DNA from: Bacteroides sp. UBA7335
GTDB taxonomy: Bacteria; Bacteroidota; Bacteroidia; Bacteroidales; Bacteroidaceae
Length of the DNA: 23,415 nt
Assembly (NCBI GenBank): GCA_002471185.1
Contig: DKPL01000066.1
Span: 1-23,415 of the forward strand
Reading direction: 5' to 3'
Made by a program: the position numbers and the translations under genes
The notes under the pieces: generated by a model
What the model was told of the DNA's origin: nothing
Database searches by the model: none
Seen by the model: only the letters and a program-made list of their open reading frames with translations
Part shown: piece by piece, positions 16,369 to 23,415 of the stretch
How positions within the stretch are numbered: position 1 is the stretch's first letter
How the letters are laid out: the number at the start of each line of letters is the position of its first letter

Positions 16369-17859
16369 TTAATGTTCGCGACTGCTCCTAAAGTCTTCCA
16401 TATTTTTGTAGCGACGCTTCATGAAACGTGTATACACATTTTTAATCCATAAGGGCGAAGTCACAACAAATCCTATACCTAGCACTAAAAGTATCCATGA
16501 AGTAGTCGTTTCGCCCAACCATAGTTTAAGCAAAACATAGAGCAACAAAGGAACACCAAATGTGGCACCGCTAATGAGGTTTTGCAAGCCTGTACCGGCA
16601 TTCTGCCTACCCGATATTTTTATATTTAGTGGGATGGTCTTGTTGTTGTAAACTGCTAGTTGAAACAACCCGAAATAGATAACTCCAATTGTAAATATGG
16701 CCCACGAAAATGCTGTTAATATCTCTACCTTTTCCATGACCATGGCCGGAATCATTAGTGCCAAAGGAATGATGATAGCAAAACTATAGATAATGTATTT
16801 TGCTCTAAGCAGCGAGTATAATGACTCTTTACGACTCATTAATCCATCAATATAGTTACCTTCGTATCCCATGATGTTTATTAAAAACATCACTCCAAAT
16901 ATGGCGAAATTATATACGGTGATGAAGCTTTTCATTGCCGTACCGTCGTAAACCTCAGTAAAACTAAGGAGCAAACTGAAGCCTATTGCTATAACCATTA
17001 CCATGCGTAGCGAATGTTTACACGTCTTATTACGAAGTAACATTTTTAGCTCAAGGCGCATGTATTCGCCTATCTCACCATAACGGTCGAAGAATTTATA
17101 TTCCGAAGCATTAACTTTAGTATCTTCTACTTTATTGAGTTCTGCATAGATGAGGCGCGACATGATGCTGCGATTGATGTACCACATCACAACAATAGCA
17201 GCTATTACTGCTAAGAATATCAGGATATTACCTTCGATGAAACCATCACCTAACGTCACAAAGAAGTCGGTGACTAAGCTCTTTTTAGGAATAAATATAG
17301 CAGCGCCTAGTCCGCCATACACAGCTAAAGGCAATAGAATCCAAGCTATGCATTCGCTCATTAACGTGCGACAAAGCAAGTACCAATAATTGTTGAAAAT
17401 CATCAAAAGACAAATTCCTACGCAGTAGGTAATGTCTCCCCAAACCCCAAAGTATCGGGTAACGGTAATGATAGCAAAAGGAACAAATAAAAAAAGCCAG
17501 ATGAAGTTGAATCCACTAACGCCCGAACGGATTAATAAGAAGTCGATAATCCGATTCCTTTTTACCGGCATCAGGAGGTAAGGTTTTACCTCCTGTGTCG
17601 GTGTTTTTTGAAACAGAAAACGCAATAAAAAATCCAGAGCCATGACAAATATTAAAGCACCATTCATCAAGTGATAAGGCTCTAAGTTGTCAGCATCTAA
17701 GGCAAATGCAAAAGTCGTTCCGAAAAAGATAAGATAACCTGCCCAGAAAATAGATGCAGCATACATCACATATTTCCCAAACTTATTTTTATCATACATC
17801 GGATGCCTTTTGGCAGCCAACTTGCCATGTTTGCGTAATTCGTTAAAAATATGTGCCAT
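16369..17859 (-). CDS. DUF5687-type ABC transporter permease
   Basis: A 496-residue membrane protein with roughly a dozen hydrophobic segments, for example 30-52, 118-138, 205-225, 285-305, 310-330 and 425-470. The N-terminal HPMYDKNKFGKYV and the central cytoplasmic stretch SEYKFFDRYGEIGEYMRLELKMLLRNK match my recollection of the DUF5687 family of Bacteroidetes ABC-2-like permeases. Its ATG shares one base with the stop of the M16 peptidase gene (TAATG), a sign of translational coupling, and the ATPase gene follows 30 bases later. Substrate unknown; the neighbours are all envelope hydrolases. Confidence 0.88.
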   Translation of the reverse strand: MAHIFNELRKHGKLAAKRHPMYDKNKFGKYVMYAASIFWAGYLIFFGTTFAFALDADNLEPYHLMNGALIFVMALDFLLRFLFQKTPTQEVKPYLLMPVKRNRIIDFLLIRSGVSGFNFIWLFLFVPFAIITVTRYFGVWGDITYCVGICLLMIFNNYWYLLCRTLMSECIAWILLPLAVYGGLGAAIFIPKKSLVTDFFVTLGDGFIEGNILIFLAVIAAIVVMWYINRSIMSRLIYAELNKVEDTKVNASEYKFFDRYGEIGEYMRLELKMLLRNKTCKHSLRMVMVIAIGFSLLLSFTEVYDGTAMKSFITVYNFAIFGVMFLINIMGYEGNYIDGLMSRKESLYSLLRAKYIIYSFAIIIPLALMIPAMVMEKVEILTAFSWAIFTIGVIYFGLFQLAVYNNKTIPLNIKISGRQNAGTGLQNLISGATFGVPLLLYVLLKLWLGETTTSWILLVLGIGFVVTSPLWIKNVYTRFMKRRYKNMEDFRSSREH

Positions 17860-20675
17860 TATTCTTCAGGACTAATCATACTTACTTCAATCTTGTTCTT
17901 TTGAGTGAACAAGCTGCTTGCAAAGTTTTGAATGTCTTTGGTAGTAATGCTATTTACGATTTGCTCATAATCCTTCATCATATCTACACCTGTAAATACA
18001 TATTCATCAATCATGTTCAACCAATATCTGTTCTCCTTCAAGTTTTCAGCATGTTTTTTCAACATATACTCTTTTACTTTATTCAAGTTCTCTTGTGAAG
18101 GACCATTTTTAGCAAAGTTATCAGCTTCGGCATAAATGATTTCCATTAACTTGTTTCTCTTTGCAGGAGCTGTATCAAATAAAATTTGTAACGCGAAAGT
18201 TTGTTTTGGGAATTTAGATAATCCACCATATACACTAACGCCATAAGTTCCACCTTCGTCTTCGCGAACTTTCTCAGTATAGACAAGATCAAGGATTTGT
18301 GCTGTCATGCTCAACATGATGTCATTTCGCTCATTGTAAGGACAACTGCCAGAGTAAACTACAAAGTTTGAAGCTTTAGCTGTTTCTTGTTTACGAATAA
18401 ACTCGTTTTTGAATTCGCCTTTACGGAAATCCATGTTGTTGTCTTTGAAAGTCTCCTTACGGTTAATAGCCGGAAGAGCACCCAAGTATTCAGCAATCAT
18501 CTCTTTGTCTTGATCGATATTGATATTGCCAACAAAAACGAATGTAAAGTCGCTAGCATCTTTATAGCGGTCAACAAACATAGTCAATAGCTTGTCGTAA
18601 TCTATTTGATCAACCATTTCAGCCTTCAAGCTCATAGCACGAGGATGGTTAGCGTATAGAGCTGCCTGTACTGAGTCTCTGAATGCCACTCTAGGGTCTA
18701 GCGCTTGATTTTGCAAAGCAGCTTTGGTTCTGTTTTTGTAAGACGCAAAAGCATCTTCGTCTCTACGAGGAGCAGTGAATGTTAAGTAAGTAAGTTGTAA
18801 CATGGTTTCAAGATCTTTCGGAGAACAGTTACCATTTACCGCTTCGGTTAAATTACCAATATTGAAATTTACAGAAGCCTTTTTGCCAGCCAAAACTTTA
18901 TCTAGTTCAACTGCACTGAAGTTTCCTAAACCACCTACGCTCACTGCATTGATAGCATTGATGTTAATAATTTCGCTTGTTGGGAAAATCGATGAACCAC
19001 CAAGGCTCATGCCTTTCATACGAACTTCATCTGCTTTGAAGTCTGTGTCTTTTAAGATCACTTTTACACCATTCGATAGTGTCAACTCAGTAGCTCCAAA
19101 AAGAGGAAGCTCTTTTTGAGAAACAATTTTGCCACCTTTGGGCTTTTCACTCATTAAAGGTTCGTCTGAAACATTATCAACATAAGGAGTAAGTTCTTCT
19201 TTGTTGATACCTTCGATAAGTGTAGCTAAACTGTTTTTTGAAGGAAGTTTGATGCCTTCTTTTTCGGGTGCAAATATCGCTAACACTTGGTTACTATCGG
19301 TAACCATTGTTTGCATCATTTGGTTAAGTGCAGCAACAGGTACGTTAGGCGCAATTTGACTGATGATAGCATATTGATTTTCGATACCAGGGATTGGTTC
19401 GTTATCTAAGAAGTGACGAACATACTCATTTACATAAGCATCATTCTTACGTTTATCACGCTCGTTGAAAGCCGATTCTAAATTACGTAAATACTCTGCA
19501 CGAGCTCTAGCATATTCGCTTTCAGTAAATCCATATTTACGAGCACGCTCTATTTCGCGTACCAATGAAGCAATACCTCCTTCGATATTATCTTCTTTAC
19601 AAATAGCTATACCGGTAAAGGCATCCATTGTTTTCGATACAAAGAAGTTACCATCGTAGGTACCTGCATAAATGAAAGGAGGATTAGGAGTTTGCAAAAG
19701 CTCACTCAAACGTGCATTAAGCATATTTGAAATCAAATCTTTAGCATAGTCATATACCAAATAACCAATGTTGTTCTTTTCGCTGTCTGGAGTTGTTTCG
19801 TGTTTGCTGAAGAACAACGCTTGAATATTAGGTTGCTCTTTATCTTGCTCAATGATAATGATGGGTTCTGTATTGGTATTTACAGGGTAGTACACACGCT
19901 CAACTGCGTTGGGTTGTGCAGGAATATCAGAGAACATTGATTTGATTTTTGCTTCAATCTCGTCAACATTGATATCACCAACTACCACAACTCCTTGCAA
20001 GTCGGGTCTGTACCATGTTTCATAATAATCACGCAATACTTGATGAGGGAAGTTCATTACCACTTCCATGGTACCAATTGGGAAGCAAGTCGCATACTTT
20101 GTGTTAGGATACATTTGTGGTAAACTACGTTCCATCATACGTTGAGAAGCGCTCATACGTGTACGCCACTCTTCATTGATTACACCACGCTCTTTGTCTA
20201 TTTCTTCGCCTTCTAGGGTTAAGTCGTTCGACCAATCGTGTAAAATCAACAAACAAGAATCGATAGCTCCTGGTACGGTTACAGGAACATTTGAAATGTT
20301 ATATACAGTTTCGTCTATCGAAGTATATGCATTTAAATTCTCTCCAAACTTTACCCCAATTTTCTCAAGATATTGTTTCAATCCATCGCCAGGGAAGTTG
20401 GTTGTTCCATTAAAACACATGTGTTCCAAGAAGTGAGCCAATCCCAATTGGTTTTGCTCTTCTTGAATAGAACCCACTTTTTGTGCGATATAGAAATCTG
20501 CACGGTTTTCAGGTAAAGCATTTCTGCGAATATAATAAGTCAATCCATTAGGTAAAGTACCTATGCGTACATTGGGATCGACTGGAACAGGTGGCATTTG
20601 CTGAGCAAATGTTTCTTGCAAGCCACAACATAATAGTAGTGACAAGATAAACAAGATGCGAGAAATTTTCTTCAT
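17859..20675 (-). CDS. M16 family zinc metallopeptidase (pitrilysin/PqqL type), exported
   Basis: A 938-residue two-repeat M16 peptidase with a signal peptide (residues 1-24, cleavage after TFA; two cysteines at 16-17 make a lipoprotein start less likely but possible). The inverted zinc motif HFLEH gives H81, E84 and H85, and E162 in DKERGVINEEW is the third ligand, 77 residues on as in pitrilysin. The second half (from about residue 500) lacks the HxxEH motif and would be the inactive partner half. Such enzymes degrade short peptides inside a closed clam-shell, here in the periplasm. It is followed by a coupled DUF5687 permease and lies 56 bases after kdsA, with no clear promoter or terminator in that gap. 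Confidence 0.94.
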   Translation of the reverse strand: MKKISRILFILSLLLCCGLQETFAQQMPPVPVDPNVRIGTLPNGLTYYIRRNALPENRADFYIAQKVGSIQEEQNQLGLAHFLEHMCFNGTTNFPGDGLKQYLEKIGVKFGENLNAYTSIDETVYNISNVPVTVPGAIDSCLLILHDWSNDLTLEGEEIDKERGVINEEWRTRMSASQRMMERSLPQMYPNTKYATCFPIGTMEVVMNFPHQVLRDYYETWYRPDLQGVVVVGDINVDEIEAKIKSMFSDIPAQPNAVERVYYPVNTNTEPIIIIEQDKEQPNIQALFFSKHETTPDSEKNNIGYLVYDYAKDLISNMLNARLSELLQTPNPPFIYAGTYDGNFFVSKTMDAFTGIAICKEDNIEGGIASLVREIERARKYGFTESEYARARAEYLRNLESAFNERDKRKNDAYVNEYVRHFLDNEPIPGIENQYAIISQIAPNVPVAALNQMMQTMVTDSNQVLAIFAPEKEGIKLPSKNSLATLIEGINKEELTPYVDNVSDEPLMSEKPKGGKIVSQKELPLFGATELTLSNGVKVILKDTDFKADEVRMKGMSLGGSSIFPTSEIININAINAVSVGGLGNFSAVELDKVLAGKKASVNFNIGNLTEAVNGNCSPKDLETMLQLTYLTFTAPRRDEDAFASYKNRTKAALQNQALDPRVAFRDSVQAALYANHPRAMSLKAEMVDQIDYDKLLTMFVDRYKDASDFTFVFVGNINIDQDKEMIAEYLGALPAINRKETFKDNNMDFRKGEFKNEFIRKQETAKASNFVVYSGSCPYNERNDIMLSMTAQILDLVYTEKVREDEGGTYGVSVYGGLSKFPKQTFALQILFDTAPAKRNKLMEIIYAEADNFAKNGPSQENLNKVKEYMLKKHAENLKENRYWLNMIDEYVFTGVDMMKDYEQIVNSITTKDIQNFASSLFTQKNKIEVSMISPEE

Positions 20676-20731
20676 AATTGTTCAATATTTAGTTCATTTG
20701 GTTATATATGACGCTACTTAAGCGTAATAAA

Positions 20732-21535
20732 TCACACAATAGCTTCTCTAATTCTTACTAATTTAGTCAATAACCCTTCTAAAAGGTCTAACTTTAGCAT
20801 ATTTGCTCCATCACTTTTAGCAACCGAAGGGTTTTGGTGAGTCTCAATGAACAGACCATCAACTCCTGTGGCCACTCCTGCTTTGGCAATTGTCTCGATT
20901 AGTTGAGGCATTCCACCGGTTACACCTGCAGTTTGATTGGGTTGTTGTAGCGAATGAGTTACATCTAGAATCACAGGGAAACCAAACGATTGCATTTCGG
21001 GAATGCCACGATAGTCTACGATTAAATCTTGGTAACCAAAAGTTGTTCCACGTTCGGTTAGCATCACCTGATGATTTCCCATTTCAGCTACTTTATCGGC
21101 TGCAAACTTCATGGCGGCTGGTGATAAAAATTGCCCCTTCTTGATGTTTACAACTTTACCTGTTTTTGCAGCTGCTATCAATAAGTCGGTTTGTCGACAA
21201 AGAAATGCTGGGATTTGTAGTATATCAACGTACTCTGCAGCCATTTCTGCTTCTTCGGCAGTATGGATATCGGTAACAGTTGGGATATGAAATGTTTGAC
21301 TTACTTTTTGAAGTACTTTCAACGCTTTTGCATCGCCTATACCGGTGAAAGAGTCTAAGCGGGAGCGATTGGCTTTGCGATATGAACCTTTAAATACATA
21401 AGGTATTTGTAGCTTTTGAGTGATTGTCACAATCTTCTCAGCAATTTCCATTGCCATTTCTTCGCCTTCTATAACGCAAGGACCTGCTAAAAGAAAAAAG
21501 TTGTTTGCAGGGTTATTCTTTAAAGTCTCAATCAT
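20732..21535 (-). CDS. kdsA: 3-deoxy-8-phosphooctulonate synthase
   Basis: Condenses arabinose 5-phosphate with phosphoenolpyruvate to KDO 8-phosphate, the precursor of the LPS inner-core sugar KDO; cytoplasmic. The 267-residue length is normal. Family signatures: LLAGPCVIEG (15-24), FKGSYRKANRS, TDIHT, PAFLCRQTDLL, NIKKGQFLSP, LTERGTTFGY and DVTHSLQQP. It belongs to the metal-dependent class: C20, H194, E231 and D242 line up with Cys11, His185, Glu222 and Asp233 of the Aquifex enzyme with a constant offset of nine, whereas the metal-free E. coli type has Asn in place of the cysteine. It starts 8 bases after the lipid kinase gene, so the two are cotranscribed. Confidence 0.97.
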   Translation of the reverse strand: MIETLKNNPANNFFLLAGPCVIEGEEMAMEIAEKIVTITQKLQIPYVFKGSYRKANRSRLDSFTGIGDAKALKVLQKVSQTFHIPTVTDIHTAEEAEMAAEYVDILQIPAFLCRQTDLLIAAAKTGKVVNIKKGQFLSPAAMKFAADKVAEMGNHQVMLTERGTTFGYQDLIVDYRGIPEMQSFGFPVILDVTHSLQQPNQTAGVTGGMPQLIETIAKAGVATGVDGLFIETHQNPSVAKSDGANMLKLDLLEGLLTKLVRIREAIV

Positions 21536-21543
21536 TTTTATTT

Positions 21544-22470
21544 CTATTTGGGAATAATAAGTGAAATATGTTCAGGTAAAATACCAATTTCTATAGGGAA
21601 GTGCTTAGGCAATATTCTACCATCTAAATCGATAGCAGCATTTTTTGCGCGTAATACTTTTACTTTTTTAGTTCGATAACTTTTAACTAACTTGTGGTTT
21701 AGAATACGTCCCTGTATCAGCATCCAAAGTCCCGACATGGTTTGCAATAGTTGTGGACGATAAATAACCGATACATCTAGCCAACCATTATATGGCACTG
21801 CACTTGGAGTTTGCCCATAACCGGTTGCATTTCCTACGCAAACGGTCATGATGCGGCCTCGGATGTGCTCATCATTAATGCGTAGATGCATACGGTATAA
21901 GTTGCGCTCAAAAAATAATAAGAAGAAAGCTGCTAAGTACGAAAGGAACTTAACTCCCCAGAAACGCTTTGTTCCATCGGTTACCTTTACAATCCGTGCT
22001 CCAAATCCAATATTAATGGCATTTAGGAAGTAGCGCTTATGGTGTATCTGTCCATCATAATAATTGCAGAATCCAATATCTATTTTTCTTGCTCTATGGT
22101 TAATGATACACTTTACTGCTTCTTTGTAATCCATGCCGATATCCCAGTATTTGGCAAAATCATTTCCAATACCATTAGGGATAATTCCAATAGCAATATC
22201 TCTTTTATTGGGTGCATCTGAATGCATAATGCCATTGATGGCATCGTTGAGTGCACCATCGCCCCCAACTATAACTATGGTTTTATAGCCATTATTGGCA
22301 AGGATGCCTGCAAGTCTTTCAACCGAACCAAAACCTTCAGACTGTACATAGTCATAAGATACTCCTTGAGCATCCATATATTGTTTAATTTCTTTCCAGC
22401 GCTTCTTAACCTTTCTGGTTCCGGCTTTGGGGTTGTATATTACCCCCCATTTTTTTGGATCTACACTCAT
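21544..22470 (-). CDS. Diacylglycerol kinase-family lipid kinase (YegS/DgkB type)
   Basis: A 308-residue protein with the DAGK catalytic domain at the N-terminus: YNPKAG (12-17), the nucleotide-binding GGDGALND (69-76, with Ala where Thr is more common), and IGIIPNGIGNDFAKYW. The C-terminal half is the usual beta-rich domain with GNATGYG and the late IDLDGR motif. It should transfer phosphate to diacylglycerol or a related lipid at the inner face of the membrane; relatives include undecaprenol- or ceramide-type lipid kinases, so the exact lipid is uncertain, and Bacteroidales make sphingolipids. It lies between miaA (45-base gap) and kdsA (8-base gap) on the same strand. Confidence 0.92.
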   Translation of the reverse strand: MSVDPKKWGVIYNPKAGTRKVKKRWKEIKQYMDAQGVSYDYVQSEGFGSVERLAGILANNGYKTIVIVGGDGALNDAINGIMHSDAPNKRDIAIGIIPNGIGNDFAKYWDIGMDYKEAVKCIINHRARKIDIGFCNYYDGQIHHKRYFLNAINIGFGARIVKVTDGTKRFWGVKFLSYLAAFFLLFFERNLYRMHLRINDEHIRGRIMTVCVGNATGYGQTPSAVPYNGWLDVSVIYRPQLLQTMSGLWMLIQGRILNHKLVKSYRTKKVKVLRAKNAAIDLDGRILPKHFPIEIGILPEHISLIIPK

Positions 22471-22515
22471 ATTCGTATAGGTAACTTATATTAGTATATA
22501 AAAGTCTTTTTATTT

Positions 22516-23415
22516 TTAGAGTTTATCCATCACAAAATTAATCTTATCTTCTGTTGGTACAGTAGCATCAATCCAACTGATTTCAAAACCTCTTCTTTCC
22601 ATTCCTCTAAACCAAGTCATTTGTCGCTTGGCAAATTGGTGTATGGCTGTTTCCAATTGCTCAAACATTTCTTGATAAGAGATCTTTCCAATAACATATA
22701 GCGTTAAGAATTTATATTCCAACCCATAATAAATTAGATCATCGGGTGTTACTCCACTTTCTATGAGTCTCTTTACCTCTTCCACCATTCCTTCGTCTAA
22801 CCGCTGTTGTAAGCGCCTTGTAATCTTTTGACGACGCAATTCTCTATCGATATCAATACCGATAATTAGACTTTTAAACTTAGGAAACTCTCTTTCGTTA
22901 ATGGGGTTTGCGGCATAGTATGCCTCTATCTCTATAGCTCTTATGGCTCGTTTGGCTGTATCAACATCGGTTGAATTATGCAATTGCTTATATTGTTTCA
23001 AAACCTCTGTAAGCTCTTCAAGAGATTTGTTGGCAAGTTGAGCTCTTAACTCTTTATTTTCGGGCACTGGCATCAAACGATATCCCTTTAGAATGGATTC
23101 AATATACATTCCTGTTCCTCCACACATGATGGGCATACGACCTTTATTGTGTATAGTTTCGAATGCTTTTAGGAAATCTTGTTGAAATTCAAATACATTG
23201 TATTTATAACCAGGATCGACAATATCGATAAGATGATAGGGGATATCTTTGCCGTTGAAAGAATATTCGGCCAAGTCTTTACCCGTACCTAAATCCATGC
23301 CGCTATAAATCTGTCGTGAATCGGCACTGATGATTTCGGTATCAAGTTTATCTGCTAAGCTAACGGCAAATGGAGTTTTACCGGAGGCAGTAGGACCTAA
23401 TATGGCGATTAAATC
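22516..23415 (-). CDS. miaA: tRNA dimethylallyltransferase, N-terminal start off the right edge
   Basis: Transfers a dimethylallyl group from dimethylallyl diphosphate to N6 of A37 in tRNAs that read UNN codons. The frame is open to the last base, giving 299 visible residues; only a few N-terminal residues and the start codon appear to be missing, since the visible part begins DLIAILGPTASGKT, the P-loop near the N-terminus of MiaA. Further signatures: SADSRQIYSGMDLGTGK, HLIDIVDPGYKYNVFEF, CGGTGMYIESIL, AKRAIRAIEIE, GLEYKF and the C-terminal AKRQMTWFRGM. An internal Met (23298) would leave out the P-loop and is not the start. It is the most upstream visible gene of the minus-strand cluster. 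Confidence 0.97.
   Translation of the reverse strand, partial: DLIAILGPTASGKTPFAVSLADKLDTEIISADSRQIYSGMDLGTGKDLAEYSFNGKDIPYHLIDIVDPGYKYNVFEFQQDFLKAFETIHNKGRMPIMCGGTGMYIESILKGYRLMPVPENKELRAQLANKSLEELTEVLKQYKQLHNSTDVDTAKRAIRAIEIEAYYAANPINEREFPKFKSLIIGIDIDRELRRQKITRRLQQRLDEGMVEEVKRLIESGVTPDDLIYYGLEYKFLTLYVIGKISYQEMFEQLETAIHQFAKRQMTWFRGMERRGFEISWIDATVPTEDKINFVMDKL

Noticed and set aside
20702..20725. Short inverted repeat ACGCT/AGCGT between kdsA and the M16 gene as a terminator
   Set aside because: The stem is only 5 bp and no T-run follows; read-through in the operon is more likely.
22516..23298. miaA taken as a complete gene starting at the Met at 23298
   Set aside because: The frame continues upstream through the essential P-loop GPTASGKT and SADSRQ motif to the window edge, so this Met is internal and the gene is cut by the edge.

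Overview
The window looks like chromosomal DNA from a member of the Bacteroidales, most likely Bacteroidaceae. Three things point there: a SusA-type neopullulanase of 617 residues, DUF5687 and CstA-type proteins typical of that group, and promoter sequences of the Bacteroides form (TTTG, about 19 bases, TAnnTTTG) in place of the E. coli -35/-10 pair. All genes except those at 6933-8108 and 9658-11856 are on the minus strand. No tRNA, rRNA, CRISPR array, insertion sequence or prophage gene was seen.

Layout. (1) 1-1628, minus: a lipoprotein with a JAMM-like metallopeptidase motif, followed 13 bases later by a small exported protein cut by the left edge. The lipoprotein begins with a tract of seven 5-base repeats inside its signal peptide. 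This is the most accessory-looking part of the window. (2) 1894-6672, minus: pyruvate:ferredoxin oxidoreductase with a strong terminator, preceded by an AAA_14/DUF4143-type ATPase with its own promoter. (3) 6933-8108, plus: an uncharacterised ATP-grasp-like protein. Its 3' end overlaps a convergent GHL10 glycoside hydrolase-like protein (8092-9546, minus). (4) 9658-11856, plus: CstA-family transporter, a small two-helix membrane protein and a small outer-membrane beta-barrel, probably one operon. It shares a bidirectional terminator with (5) a lone SusA-like alpha-amylase (11950-13803, minus). Upstream of susA is a 389-base gap with a possible LacI-type operator and a very stable hairpin. (6) 14193-23415, minus: a run of eight genes read in the order miaA (5' end off the right edge), lipid kinase, kdsA, M16 zinc protease, DUF5687 permease, ABC ATPase, NlpC/P60 lipoprotein, TraB/GumN protein. 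It ends at a terminator at 14137-14172.

How the genes fit together. PFOR is central to anaerobic pyruvate oxidation, and CstA imports peptides or pyruvate. SusA cleaves oligosaccharides in the periplasm. The large minus-strand cluster mixes housekeeping genes (tRNA modification, KDO synthesis for LPS, lipid phosphorylation) with an envelope module: an ABC transporter and three predicted extracytoplasmic hydrolases joined by start/stop overlaps. Most of the window is ordinary core genome. The best candidates for new biology are the possibly phase-variable JAMM lipoprotein and its small partner, the unassigned ATP-grasp family, and the M16/ABC/NlpC/TraB module.
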